A DNA stretch of 64,000 bases. It comes from Psychrobacter immobilis. Its GTDB lineage: Bacteria > Pseudomonadota > Gammaproteobacteria > Pseudomonadales > Moraxellaceae. The notes beneath the pieces are model-generated. The model did no database searches. It saw nothing but the letters and a program-made list of their open reading frames with translations, and had not been told where the DNA came from. The translations under genes were made by a program, and so were the position numbers. This document shows positions 25,872-35,219 of this stretch, in pieces. Within the stretch, counting starts at the first letter, position 1; each line of letters begins with the position of its first letter. Where the stretch lies: contig NZ_CAJGZJ010000001.1 in the NCBI RefSeq assembly GCF_904846225.1, positions 310,001 through 374,000 on the forward strand, given 5' to 3'.

Positions 25872-25920
25872 AAAACTAGAAACGATTGAAACTAGCAATC
25901 AATGCTGCTGATAGCAATGG

Positions 25921-26478
25921 TTAATCGTTGGTATGGAACAATAAGAATAACTCGGTCAAGTTGCCTTCGATGCTATTGGCCATTTGCGCCAATTTGTCTT
26001 CATCTTTACGCATCTCAGCAAGCTCTGGATCTTCATCATCGATACCGCTTAATACAATCATCGGCAACGTCAGTACTGCTACATCTTCTGCGGTTTCTTC
26101 ATTCTCAAACCAATCGCTTGCTTCATCACCATACATGGCATCTACAAAACCAATCGACCAAGCAACGATATCTGACTCGTCTGAAAAATCAACGGCAACT
26201 TCTTCGTTACCCGCATCTTCGCCAAACGGCAGCTCAATAGGTGTCTCGTTTTTTAGCTCAGCCATGATCGCGGCACGCCAGCGCTGGATACCGTCGATGA
26301 CGTTTTCTGGAATTTCACTGGTATGACCTTCAAACAAGGCATCTATCCAATTTGGTAGTGGACGTCCAATGACGGTCGCCGTCAAGAAACCATGCGCAGC
26401 AACGCTATCCAGCACAAATTGGCTCTCTTGATTGTCCAAATAGTCTAATAATTCATCGAAACTTAGTGGGTTACTCAT
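25921..26478 (-). CDS. YgfB/YecA (UPF0149) family protein
   Basis: The 185-residue acidic protein has the UPF0149 pattern: SFDELLDYLD, AAHGFLTATVIGR, WSIGFVDAM, LPMIVLSGI. It lacks the C-terminal SEC-C zinc motif of YecA and ends with LFLLFHTND. In other gammaproteobacteria YgfB acts as a regulator, but that cannot be assumed here. Confidence 0.85.
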   Translation of the reverse strand: MSNPLSFDELLDYLDNQESQFVLDSVAAHGFLTATVIGRPLPNWIDALFEGHTSEIPENVIDGIQRWRAAIMAELKNETPIELPFGEDAGNEEVAVDFSDESDIVAWSIGFVDAMYGDEASDWFENEETAEDVAVLTLPMIVLSGIDDEDPELAEMRKDEDKLAQMANSIEGNLTELFLLFHTND

Positions 26479-26586
26479 GATGTCATTGTCCTTTAAAGAT
26501 AGATTGCGTCAGTCGCAATAAATGATTGGTTAAATGCAGAATAGCGAATAATCTGAGAAAAAGGTCGCTTGGATAAAAAAACCAAA

Positions 26587-26612
26587 CAACCATTATAAAA
26601 TAAGAATGGTTG
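26587..26612 (-). terminator. Hairpin with T-rich tail, minus strand
   Basis: CAACCAT pairs with ATGGTTG around 12 bases, and the minus strand continues TTTGGTTTTTTTA. It could end leftward transcripts coming from 27043. Confidence 0.5.
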
Positions 26613-26622
26613 AATGGAGCGA

Positions 26623-26805
26623 ATGGCTAGTAACCCTATGCGAACAATACAAGCAATAGAACGAAAACGACAAGAGCAAAAACAGGATATCATTAGCCCA
26701 GTATCGCCGAATAGTTATCGTTCATTAGAAGGCTTTAGTCGGCTTAAACAACAAGGTTTTCTGAATTTAGGCCGCCGCTTCCGTATAAAGTTAATCGGCA
26801 TATAA
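26623..26805 (+). CDS. Possible small basic protein (60 aa)
   Basis: This small ORF encodes a strongly basic peptide rich in Arg, Gln and Lys (IQAIERKRQEQKQDII, LGRRFRIKLIGI). The ATG at 26623 has GGAG five bases upstream. It fills the gap between two leftward genes exactly, and no other annotation explains the stretch. It could be a chance ORF. Confidence 0.35.
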   Translation: MASNPMRTIQAIERKRQEQKQDIISPVSPNSYRSLEGFSRLKQQGFLNLGRRFRIKLIGI

Positions 26806-26806
26806 A

Positions 26807-27043
26807 TTACAGATCTTCATCATCCCAGTCGTCGCCATCTTCATCAAAATTATCTATGTCGTCTAGATCATCTTTTAACTCTTTGGCCAAACGCTTTTCT
26901 TCTAGCAAGTTATCGATTAATCGACGCTTCTCTAGACTGCTTAACCGTGTACGCACACTCGTTTCGGCTTCTTCCACCATCTTTGCATCATCATCGTCAA
27001 CAAAATCATCATCAAAATCGTCGTCAATATCATTGTCACTCAT
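26807..27043 (-). CDS. PA3496-type small acidic protein
   Basis: The 78-residue protein is very acidic at both ends (DDDFDDDFVDDDD; DEDGDDWDDEDL). A basic helical core, SSLEKRRLIDNLLEEKRLAKEL, matches the PA3496 family, which is described as putative envelope integrity proteins. No membrane segment is present. Function is not established. Confidence 0.75.
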   Translation of the reverse strand: MSDNDIDDDFDDDFVDDDDAKMVEEAETSVRTRLSSLEKRRLIDNLLEEKRLAKELKDDLDDIDNFDEDGDDWDDEDL

Positions 27044-27212
27044 GACAAACTCCTATCATTTTAAGCAAGGTTATTAAGAATACATTAATATATATATGCC
27101 TTATAAAGTCTCTATCGAAGGTTGTCAATCCTTTTTATCGCTATGGCGTATTTTGTATTCAGTACCAAGACAACGATATAATAAACATTTGTATATAAAA
27201 TAATGAAGCTAA

Positions 27213-28685
27213 TTACAATTGAGTCGGTGACTCATCTTCATTTTCAATCATTAATACTGCATTACGGACATCTGCTAGGCGCTGAATCATCGCGTCATTA
27301 CCACCATCGAATATCGCACACTCACGCTCATAAACAGTTGTTGGGCGCATGATGCTTTGTACTTGTATATGGTGACTGATTTGTTTCAGACCTGCATTAG
27401 GTAACAAGATCAACATTTGCTCTTTTTTGCCAACGCTATGCAGTAACTGAGTCATTACCTCTGATTGAGCATCATCACTAACGCCTGCTTTGGCCGATAA
27501 CGCAAAACGGCTAAGCTCAATATGCTTGTCATGGATAATCTTGTTGAGCATTAAATATAATTTGCCAAGCATCACCCCTGCTAGCGCGACTTTTGCATGA
27601 CTGTTATCTGCTTTTAGCAACACACTAGCACTATTGTCCTCAAAACGTGGCTCATTCATTAGACTCACACCCAGCAATAACGGCTGCTTGAGTAGCTCAG
27701 TCACCGCTTGATTCAGTAACTGCGTACATAATGCTAAATAAGGCAAACGCTGGGCAGGTGCAAGACGCTCAAGCATATTAAACTCGTCATGAAAGGCAAT
27801 CTGCACTCTCACTTTATCGAACGAGCGAGTGGCAGATAATCGAGAGGTCTGACTGGCCTTATGAGAGCTGCTCTCAGAGGTGGTTATACTCTCTTGCGTA
27901 TCATTATCTTGACGACCTGTGCGTTCTTCAACGTCATTAGAGAGCGTACTGGCCATAGAACCGACATTACTCGCGGCGCCTTGGTTCTGCTGCGTTCTTA
28001 GATATTGATTCACTTCACTATGCACATCAAGTTTGTGCGCTTTGGTTGTATTGCCGTCTTTTGAGATCTCAGCAGAACTGCCTGTTGCCTCTCTGTCTGT
28101 TGAGCGACGTTCGAAATCACGATCATGGCTCCGCGAATCGATTTGCATATACTGTTCACGATGCAAATCTTGAATATCACGGCTGAGGGCGTTGATTTGT
28201 TCTTTGGTTGGGCGGGCAAGATAACCGTAAATGAACCACAGTAATAAATGCAGCAGCATGGTACCAATGACAAATGGCCACTGCATGGTGATGATTTCGC
28301 CTTTACTCACATCCTTCAAGGTCAATGCTACGCTACCAATCACCGCATCACCTTTGGTGGCGATTTGACTAATCGTGTCCCCTTGCTGCATAGGCGCATT
28401 ACCAACAGGCACCAAAATATCGTCGTTATTGTCTTTAATCAGAATACGTGTCACATCTTGCTCGCTGGTATAGCGATTGGCAATGACACTGAGACTGACA
28501 CGGTCTTTGTTTTCTAAAGACAGCCTTGCTTCATCAATCAGCTGGGCGACCATCTGCTCGCCTTTTAACGCACGACTGTTGCTCAGCTGTTGGTCCGTAC
28601 TAATGACCAATAACAGAGTTTGCAAACAAAAACTAACCAGAAGAATAATGGCAAACAACCCTTGCCGCGGCGCTAAATACGTCAT
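27213..28685 (-). CDS. AhpA/YtjB (Smp)-like membrane protein
   Basis: The 490-residue protein has an N-terminal membrane segment (GLFAIILLVSFCLQTLLLVI), an extracytoplasmic domain with LIDEARLSLENKDRVSLS and ILIKDNNDDILVPVG, and a second membrane segment (FVIGTMLLHLLLWFIYGYLA). A long cytoplasmic region includes a Ser/Thr/Asp-rich linker near 185-280. The first part fits the AhpA/YtjB family, which in many gammaproteobacteria lies divergently beside serB, as here. The C-terminal half is less recognisable. Confidence 0.7.
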   Translation of the reverse strand: MTYLAPRQGLFAIILLVSFCLQTLLLVISTDQQLSNSRALKGEQMVAQLIDEARLSLENKDRVSLSVIANRYTSEQDVTRILIKDNNDDILVPVGNAPMQQGDTISQIATKGDAVIGSVALTLKDVSKGEIITMQWPFVIGTMLLHLLLWFIYGYLARPTKEQINALSRDIQDLHREQYMQIDSRSHDRDFERRSTDREATGSSAEISKDGNTTKAHKLDVHSEVNQYLRTQQNQGAASNVGSMASTLSNDVEERTGRQDNDTQESITTSESSSHKASQTSRLSATRSFDKVRVQIAFHDEFNMLERLAPAQRLPYLALCTQLLNQAVTELLKQPLLLGVSLMNEPRFEDNSASVLLKADNSHAKVALAGVMLGKLYLMLNKIIHDKHIELSRFALSAKAGVSDDAQSEVMTQLLHSVGKKEQMLILLPNAGLKQISHHIQVQSIMRPTTVYERECAIFDGGNDAMIQRLADVRNAVLMIENEDESPTQL

Positions 28686-29122
28686 GATATGTTAAACTTT
28701 TTTGGATAAAAGAAATTAAAAAACAAGGCTATTGCTCATTTTTTGGCTAAGTTGAAAAAATCGTATTACGTGGTTTTTTATAAACGCTTACTTAAAAAAT
28801 AGCTATTTAAAAAACAGCTATTTAAAGAACAATGACTCAAAACAAAGTACTTGACGTAAACTATCACACTTTGGATGAGCAGCGACTGATCATATTATTG
28901 ATATCGTCCGCTTATTCCGCCTACTATATCACCATAATAAACCTTATGGCGTTAGCAACTTTATAAATTTATCACAATAATGCGATTCAATTTTATCTGC
29001 GGTTAAAGCAACCACAATCGTTTTTGGTCAACCCTGATACTTTGCGTGTCATCTATAGGCGCTGCTCAGTAAAGCTGGTATTATTCCTAATCTTATATGA
29101 GCATACAAGGGACAATTGAGCC
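28686..29122. other. Divergent control region upstream of serB
   Basis: This 437-bp AT-rich region has a short direct repeat at about 28797-28828 (AGCTATTTAAAAAA twice). No ORF or mobile-element end is seen. It must carry the promoters of serB and of the YtjB-like gene. Confidence 0.4.
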
Positions 29123-30313
29123 ATGCCAAACAATACATCTTATTCGTTACCAAAAGACAGCAAAGCATGGCAACAAGCCGTCGATTCTATTGCGTCATTA
29201 CTACCTGACGATACCAATTTGCAAGATTTTGATGCGCTACAATCTCTACCCGTTTTTGCTTTAATCGTTGTACTTCCCAATAAAGTAACAACGCTAGATA
29301 TTCATCAATACGTGCAATCGTGGGTCGATGAGCAACCGAGCTGGCATTTGGTCAACGTAGCAGAAGATAAGGACGCAAGTTTTGTCGATATCAGCGTTGC
29401 TGATACAGAACCGACAGTAGGAAACGCGCAACGTCTACCCTTTACACAATCACAAGTATTCCGATATTTGCTGGTGCCAGTGACCGATACGCTCATGCAC
29501 CCAGCCAAAAAAACCGCTGCCGCTCATATCATTGATGACCAGCTTACGACACGATTGCGTCATGATTTGACCGAAGAATATAAAAATACGTCTCGTGAAA
29601 ATAGTACGGATCATTTAGATATCGTCGATTGCCATATTTTATCGGTCGGTCATATGCTGCGTACTCACAAGCTTGCTTGCTTTGATATGGATTCGACCTT
29701 AATTGATCAAGAAGTTATCGTCGAGCTGGCCAAAACAGCAGGGATTGGCGAACAAGTTGCCGCTATCACTGAATCCGCAATGCGTGGCGAAATAGAGTTT
29801 GACGATTCTTTTGCCCAACGTGTGGCGCTGCTAAAGGGCATCTCAACTGATGTACTCGATGAAATATGCAGTCGCCTAACGCTATCAATAGGCGCTCGCA
29901 CCACGATCAGTGCGTTAAAGGCTTTAGGCTATCACACCGTACTCGTATCAGGCGGCTTTACCTATTTTGCGCGCTATATCGCCGAGCAATTGGGTATTGA
30001 CGAGGTTCATGCCAACGCGCTAGACATCGACGAAGGTGAAGTCACGGGTCATGTGCAGCTGCCCATCCTAAATGGTGACAAAAAAGCCGCTATCGTCGCG
30101 CATACCGCTGAGCGGTTGGGTATTGATATGTCACAAGTCGTTTGCGTTGGTGATGGTGCCAATGATTTGCCGATGATGGCGATTGCTGATTTGGGTGTCG
30201 CTTACCGTGCCAAACCCATTGTCCAAGCACGTGCCGATGCCGCTATCAATGTGACTGGGCTTGAAGGCGTTCTTTATGCCCTTGGTTATCCGGCGCTCGC
30301 TCCTACTAAATAA
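29123..30313 (+). CDS. serB: Phosphoserine phosphatase
   Basis: The 396-residue HAD enzyme has the nucleophile motif ACFDMDSTLID near residues 185-195, the substrate-binding AMRGEIEFDDSFAQRVALL near 230, motif II VLVSGGFTYFA and motif IV VCVGDGANDLPMMAIADLGV. It dephosphorylates phosphoserine in the last step of serine synthesis. The N-terminal 180 residues correspond to the ACT-like regulatory part but are diverged. An intrinsic terminator follows. Confidence 0.95.
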   Translation: MPNNTSYSLPKDSKAWQQAVDSIASLLPDDTNLQDFDALQSLPVFALIVVLPNKVTTLDIHQYVQSWVDEQPSWHLVNVAEDKDASFVDISVADTEPTVGNAQRLPFTQSQVFRYLLVPVTDTLMHPAKKTAAAHIIDDQLTTRLRHDLTEEYKNTSRENSTDHLDIVDCHILSVGHMLRTHKLACFDMDSTLIDQEVIVELAKTAGIGEQVAAITESAMRGEIEFDDSFAQRVALLKGISTDVLDEICSRLTLSIGARTTISALKALGYHTVLVSGGFTYFARYIAEQLGIDEVHANALDIDEGEVTGHVQLPILNGDKKAAIVAHTAERLGIDMSQVVCVGDGANDLPMMAIADLGVAYRAKPIVQARADAAINVTGLEGVLYALGYPALAPTK

Positions 30314-30339
30314 TGGTTATATTCTCAAAACGATACACT

Positions 30340-30377
30340 AAGCCAGATTAATGTCTTTATCATTAATTTGGCTTTTA
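30340..30377 (+). terminator. Intrinsic terminator after serB
   Basis: AGCCAGATTAATG pairs with CATTAATTTGGCT, followed by TTTT. Confidence 0.85.
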
Positions 30378-30408
30378 TGCCGTAGTGCATTTCTAATGTG
30401 ACGGCTTT

Positions 30409-30553
30409 TATAGTCAGTCCTAGATAAAAGAGATACAAATATTATCACGCGTGACTTTTATAAATTTTCCTTGCTTGCTATGCCTGCGCAGACAGAGGCA
30501 GCGCAAAATTTATACCAGTAGCACTGTGTCTGCTTTATAGTGGATCAACTATA
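30409..30553. mobile_element. Family A palindromic MITE (145 bp), copy D
   Basis: The ends are TATAGTCAGTCC and GGATCAACTATA. The hairpin at 30451-30524 has the conserved loop TATGCCTGCGCAGACAG. The left stem arm (GTGACTTTTATAAATTTT) has drifted from the right (AAAATTTATACCAGTAGCAC), so it is weaker than copy C. It is colinear in reverse with 25727-25871. Confidence 0.9.
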
Positions 30554-30662
30554 ACGTTGCCATTTTAATACTGTTATTTTTCGCGTTGCCGTTTTAGCGC
30601 GATCATGAGCACGCAAAACCCTTAACTCTCAACGCTTTTTGTTAAATAATGAAGGATTGTCC

Positions 30663-31658
30663 ATGACGGCACCACAATCACCACGGCCAAACGAGTCGTC
30701 AGCCCCACAACCATTGGATAAGCATGCCATCCCTACAGCCACTGATACCCCAAAGCAGTTATTAGGGATTTATATCAGAGGCATGTGCATGGGCGCGGCA
30801 GATATCGTACCGGGTGTTTCTGGCGGTACTATTGCACTGATTGCTGGAATTTATGAGCGCTTGATTAATGCGCTTGGTAGTATTGGCCCCAATCTCTGGC
30901 AAACATTTCAGCAGGAAGGTGGCGTCAAAGGATTGCTTGCGGTTTGGCGACAAGTCGATGCGACATTTTTGTTGTTTTTGATACTTGGTATCGCCACCAG
31001 CTTTGCCACGTTAGCGGGTATTATCAAGAACTTATTAGACAATCAGCCACTATATATTTGGTCATTCTTTTTTGGGCTGGTCATTGCAACGGTATTTATA
31101 CTATTAAGTGAAATTAAACGCTGGAACATAGGACGGGTGGCATTGTTTGCAATTGGACTTATCGCCGCTGTGGTCATCAGTAGTTTGCCCTTACTCACCG
31201 CGACACCAAGTTTGCCTTATCTCTTTATTGCAGGCGCAATCGCTATTTGTGCCATGATATTGCCGGGTATATCAGGATCATTTATTTTATTGTTGTTGGG
31301 TGCTTATGACACGGTATTAGAAGCTGTACACACGCTTAATTTTGCTATTATTTTTACCGTTATGGCTGGTATGGTCACAGGACTTTTGTTATTTACTCGT
31401 GCCCTTAAATGGTTGTTATCACGATACTATCAAGCAACGTTGGCTTTGCTCACAGGCTTTATTGCAGGCTCTTTGGTAAAAGTATGGCCGTGGAAAACAG
31501 ATGTCTTAGGAACACTAAACAGCGATGCCATTAACAATGTAATGCCGTGGCACTACCCTACTGGCCCACATTGGCTCACTACATTGGGACTCATGTTACT
31601 GGGTGCATTTTTAGTATCATTACTATCTTGGTGGGGCAACCGTCGCAATAACGTCTAA
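30663..31658 (+). CDS. DUF368-family membrane protein
   Basis: The protein of about 331 residues has a 40-residue hydrophilic N-terminus and then the DUF368 pattern: IRGMCMGAADIVPGVSGGTIALIAGIYERL near residues 38-67 and CAMILPGISGSFILLLLGAYD near 198-218, among about nine membrane segments. The family has been linked to polyprenyl-phosphate flipping; the subgroup here is unproven. The ATG at 30663 follows GAAGGA; a TTG eight codons upstream is less likely. Confidence 0.85.
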   Translation: MTAPQSPRPNESSAPQPLDKHAIPTATDTPKQLLGIYIRGMCMGAADIVPGVSGGTIALIAGIYERLINALGSIGPNLWQTFQQEGGVKGLLAVWRQVDATFLLFLILGIATSFATLAGIIKNLLDNQPLYIWSFFFGLVIATVFILLSEIKRWNIGRVALFAIGLIAAVVISSLPLLTATPSLPYLFIAGAIAICAMILPGISGSFILLLLGAYDTVLEAVHTLNFAIIFTVMAGMVTGLLLFTRALKWLLSRYYQATLALLTGFIAGSLVKVWPWKTDVLGTLNSDAINNVMPWHYPTGPHWLTTLGLMLLGAFLVSLLSWWGNRRNNV

Positions 31659-31698
31659 AAGATACCGTCAGCCCAAAATAAAAGAATCACGCTTTGAC

Positions 31699-31871
31699 TA
31701 GGGCGTGTCCTCAATCTGAACAAAAGCTATTAAATGGGTTAAAAATAGCTAAATCTTGCCAAACTACGTCAAATAGCTAGTCAATATCTCGATATTACCT
31801 GCACTATTTTCCTTGTTTGGCTGCCATTTATCTTATTTTTATCACCATTTTCAGATTGAGGACACGCCCTA
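31699..31871. mobile_element. Family B MITE, full-length copy 2 (173 bp)
   Basis: It has the same 173-bp length and TAGGGCGTGTCCTCA ends as the copy at 24987, in the opposite orientation. CTAG occurs at both outer junctions. No ORF is present. Confidence 0.9.
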
Positions 31872-32093
31872 GCGTTTTTGTTAAAAAACCAGCAAACAAA
31901 CCCTTTATATTCTCAGAAATAAGCGCCCATTTTAGCGGCGCTTATTTTTGAATTCTGCAATAAAAAACCCTCAAAATCCGCTAAAAAACCAAACGTCAAC
32001 GGTTGTCGCAAAGTCGCCTTTACCCTCTTTAGCTTTGTTCCCCAAACTCTCATAATAGCTTTATTGGAATTCACCTTATGAATAGCGAGATGA

Positions 32094-32495
32094 ATGATGT
32101 TACTGACTATATTTTCTTTTATTGGAACAAACACCTGGAGCAGTGGTGAAGTGCTTGGCTATAGCGTCCTAGCAGGATCGGTAACGGCACTCGCTTTATC
32201 GCCCCAACGCTGGCTGCTGTGGTATTTGTTCGGCGGTATGGCATATTGGCTAGTCGTTGAGATCATCCAAAGCGGGCTATCAAGTCGCCCTGTGCTCTCA
32301 GAGCTATCGGAATGGCACAGCTACGTGATAGCCATGGGTATTAGTTGGATACCTTTAGTTGGCTGGGTCGTATATCGGGCGCTACGTTATGAAGACGTGA
32401 GTCAATCAGTGCAGCAGCAGCGCGAATTGGAAGCGGCACGCTATATCGAACATACGCCTGTCTATGATGATGATTACCAGCCGCGCTTTCATTAA
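32094..32495 (+). CDS. Hypothetical membrane protein (133 aa)
   Basis: I do not recognise the family. There are about three membrane segments (SVLAGSVTALAL; WLLWYLFGGMAYWLVVEIIQ; YVIAMGISWIPLVGWVVYRAL) and a hydrophilic tail with QQQRELEAARYIEHT. The ribosome site is weak, and an earlier ATG at 32078 lies in another frame. It stands alone. Confidence 0.6.
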   Translation: MMLLTIFSFIGTNTWSSGEVLGYSVLAGSVTALALSPQRWLLWYLFGGMAYWLVVEIIQSGLSSRPVLSELSEWHSYVIAMGISWIPLVGWVVYRALRYEDVSQSVQQQRELEAARYIEHTPVYDDDYQPRFH

Positions 32496-32666
32496 ACGTT
32501 TTCTGATTTTGCTCGCCTTATCGAATGTTACAAGATACTTAACGCTCTCTACGTAACTCCTAAAGAATTGAAGCCTACTAATCATTTATAATGTACTTAT
32601 ATATTTGTCCCAAAAATTGTTATAAAGTACGCATTATTTTGCGTCTCATTCTTTAGGAGTTTATTT

Positions 32667-33173
32667 ATGTTTACTATTCCCGTATTGGATATTAAGTCGG
32701 ATCCATTAGACGTGTTATTGGCCGTGATTGGTTACCGTTTGTCTATGCTTGCCGATAGCGATGATGAAGCAGTTAAAAAGTTATTTGCTGATCGTCAGGT
32801 AACGATTGAGCTTGCCAGTGATGAATCTGATGTTGCGCGTTATTTTAGATTTGATAATGGCCAGTTTAGCCAACGTAGTGGCCATGCAGAAAAAGCCGAC
32901 CTTACGATCAACTTTAAAGATTCGATGACGGGCGTTAAGCTTTTGACCAAAGGCGACCTTCCTGCCTTTATGACTGCCGTTCAAGAAGGCAATTTGAGCA
33001 TTGAGGGCGACTACAGCCTAATGATGTGGTTCAATAAGCTTGCTAAACATATCGTGCCAACCATTCCAGAAGAATACAAACCCTACATCCAAAAAGCCAA
33101 ACCTTATGCCTATAAAGCGCAAAGTCTTGCCACTCATTGGATTGGTGTCGCAAAGCATAAGTTAGGCAAGTAA
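32667..33173 (+). CDS. SCP2 sterol-binding-domain protein
   Basis: The 168-residue soluble protein has the SCP2 fold signatures RYFRFDNGQFSQRSG, ADLTINFKDSMTGVKLLTKG and MTAVQEGNLSIEGDYSLMMWF. Such domains bind acyl or isoprenoid lipids in a hydrophobic tunnel. A related protein, UbiJ, assists ubiquinone synthesis in E. coli, but no ubi gene is adjacent. TTTAGGAG precedes the ATG. Confidence 0.85.
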   Translation: MFTIPVLDIKSDPLDVLLAVIGYRLSMLADSDDEAVKKLFADRQVTIELASDESDVARYFRFDNGQFSQRSGHAEKADLTINFKDSMTGVKLLTKGDLPAFMTAVQEGNLSIEGDYSLMMWFNKLAKHIVPTIPEEYKPYIQKAKPYAYKAQSLATHWIGVAKHKLGK

Positions 33174-33276
33174 TCAGATAGCTGACATATACAGAAAATA
33201 GCCACTAAAAATAGTTACTAATTTTATACTTCACTGTGTTAATTATACATTCTATTTGGCAGTGTTCTGATTTTCT

Positions 33277-33315
33277 AAAAAGGTTGCGTTATACTATACC
33301 GCAGCCTTTTTTATT
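33277..33315 (+). terminator. Intrinsic terminator after the SCP2 gene
   Basis: AAAAGGTTGCG pairs with CGCAGCCTTTTT around TTATACTATAC. Confidence 0.8.
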
Positions 33316-33399
33316 GTCTTAAAAACGACTCTATAGTCATTCCCCTATAAAACTGTTTAGACTGAACTGATTTAATATTATTATAAAAGGATTTATCTT

Positions 33400-34569
33400 A
33401 TGGCAGGATTACTTAGCATCGCAGAACCTAACGCCAGTAACCCCACTGACTCATCTAATTATCCAAACAGTACCAGCAATGACTTTTTGGCTAGCCTAGC
33501 AACAGACGCGACCGAATCTGGCTCATCAGTCACCAATAAGTACAACCGTGAAGACATCGCCCAACTGTTCGATTTGCCTTTGATGGATTTATTGCTACAA
33601 GCGCAAACGATTCATCGTCAGCATTTCACTGCCAATGAAGTACAAATCAGTACGTTGCTCTCCATCAAAACTGGTAACTGCCCTGAAGATTGCGGTTATT
33701 GCTCACAATCAGGTCATCATCGCGACACGACGAAATTACAAGCAGAAAAACGCATAGAAGTTGATAAAGTGATTGCTGCTGCCAAACGCGCCAAAGCCAG
33801 TGGTTCATCACGATTCTGTATGGGCGCGGCTTGGAAACATCCCAGCGCAAAAGACATGCCTTATGTGGTTGAGCTGGTCAAAGAAGTAAAAGCGTTAGGG
33901 CTTGAAACTTGTATGACTCTTGGTATGCTCGATACCAACCAAGCAACACAGTTAGCCGATGCAGGATTGGACTATTACAATCATAATTTGGATACGTCAC
34001 GCAGCTACTATGAGCAAGTGGTCAGTACCCGCAGCTATGATGAACGTCTGGATACAATCACCAACGTGCGCAACTCAGGCATCAATGTCTGTAGCGGTAA
34101 TATCGTCGGTATGGGCGAAAGTCGCGACGATCGCATCGACTGGGTACATGAGCTACTCAAAATGCCTAAAGCACCAGAGTCCATTCCCGTTAACTTATTG
34201 GTTCCTATTGCAGGCACACCGATTGGTGACAAGGTATTGGCAGAAGGTCAATTGCCTGTACTTGAATGGATTCGTACCATTGCTGTGACGCGTATTTGCT
34301 GTCCAACGAGCTATGTACGTCTGTCTGCTGGTCGCGAAAGCTTGTCTGATTCTGAGCAAGCATTGGCGTTTATGGGTGGTGCTAATTCGTTCTTTTATGG
34401 TGATAAATTGCTGACGACTGGTAATGCCAGTCAATCAGGCGATGACAGATTGATGCGCGAGCTGGGTTTAACCAAACAATTTGCCGCACCACGAGCACCT
34501 AAGATATTACCCGTTCTAGATGCGATGAATGGTCATCAGTCTCAAGTCGTATTGGCAGACTTGCTATAA
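33400..34569 (+). CDS. bioB: Biotin synthase
   Basis: The 389-residue radical-SAM enzyme has the cluster motif [13 protein letters not shown] near residues 91-103 (CxxxCxxC), YYNHNLDTS near 192, and the later conserved Asn and Arg residues (RLSAGRESL). It inserts sulphur into dethiobiotin. An N-terminal extension of about 50 Ser/Asn-rich residues precedes the usual start of the fold; a later start is possible but AAAAGG supports 33400. It is isolated from other bio genes here. Confidence 0.95.
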   Translation: MAGLLSIAEPNASNPTDSSNYPNSTSNDFLASLATDATESGSSVTNKYNREDIAQLFDLPLMDLLLQAQTIHRQHFTANEVQISTLLSIKTGNCPEDCGYCSQSGHHRDTTKLQAEKRIEVDKVIAAAKRAKASGSSRFCMGAAWKHPSAKDMPYVVELVKEVKALGLETCMTLGMLDTNQATQLADAGLDYYNHNLDTSRSYYEQVVSTRSYDERLDTITNVRNSGINVCSGNIVGMGESRDDRIDWVHELLKMPKAPESIPVNLLVPIAGTPIGDKVLAEGQLPVLEWIRTIAVTRICCPTSYVRLSAGRESLSDSEQALAFMGGANSFFYGDKLLTTGNASQSGDDRLMRELGLTKQFAAPRAPKILPVLDAMNGHQSQVVLADLL

Positions 34570-34655
34570 CGCTACCATTATTGGACAATCTGCGCTAAGC
34601 TTGCCAGCACGATTTACGCCCCAAATACGCTAGGGTAACTATAAGAGAGGCTACG

Positions 34656-35090
34656 ATGCCAGATTATTTTAATTGGATTAAAGCGGCACACATTATCTCA
34701 ATGGTTTGCTGGTTTGCGGCGATATTTTATTTGCCGCGCCTGTTTGTTTATCATGCGATGAGTGACGATAGCATTAGTCAAGAGCGCTTTATCATTATGG
34801 AGCGCAAGCTGTATCGAGGTATAATGACGCCAGCGATGATAGCGACATGGGTTTTTGGTTTATGGATGGTAAGTATGGGCTGGGAGGTTTATAAAACCCA
34901 AGGCTGGTTGCACGTCAAGCTATTATTAGTCGTGCTGCTATCTGGTTATCATGGTGCCTGCGGCTTTTATCGTAAAAAGCTCATAGACAATCCACATTAT
35001 AAGTCGCATAAATTTTGGCGTTGGTTCAATGAAGTACCTGTCTTTGCTTTGGTCATTATCGTGATTTTGGTCGTGGTAAAACCTTTTTAG
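34656..35090 (+). CDS. hemJ: HemJ protoporphyrinogen IX oxidase
   Basis: The 144-residue membrane protein has four membrane segments and the HemJ signatures WIKAAHIISMVCWFAAIFYL (with the haem-ligand histidine) and YHGACGFYRKKLIDNPHYKS. It oxidises protoporphyrinogen IX in haem synthesis. It is separated from bioB by 86 bp with GAGAGG upstream of the ATG. Confidence 0.92.
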   Translation: MPDYFNWIKAAHIISMVCWFAAIFYLPRLFVYHAMSDDSISQERFIIMERKLYRGIMTPAMIATWVFGLWMVSMGWEVYKTQGWLHVKLLLVVLLSGYHGACGFYRKKLIDNPHYKSHKFWRWFNEVPVFALVIIVILVVVKPF

Positions 35091-35152
35091 AACTTCGGTC
35101 AATGACTCGTAAAAAAACCTTTATATATAAATTAGAGTAGCCACAACCCTAA

Positions 35153-35197
35153 AAAAAACGTCCGCTACTTCAAGAAGTAACGGACGCTTTTTGTTTT
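35153..35197. terminator. Bidirectional intrinsic terminator
   Basis: AACGTCCGCTACTTC pairs with GAAGTAACGGACGCTT, with flanking A and T runs, between the convergent hemJ and the secreted protein gene. Confidence 0.9.
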
Positions 35198-35219
35198 TAG
35201 AGTTTGCTAAACATTAGCT

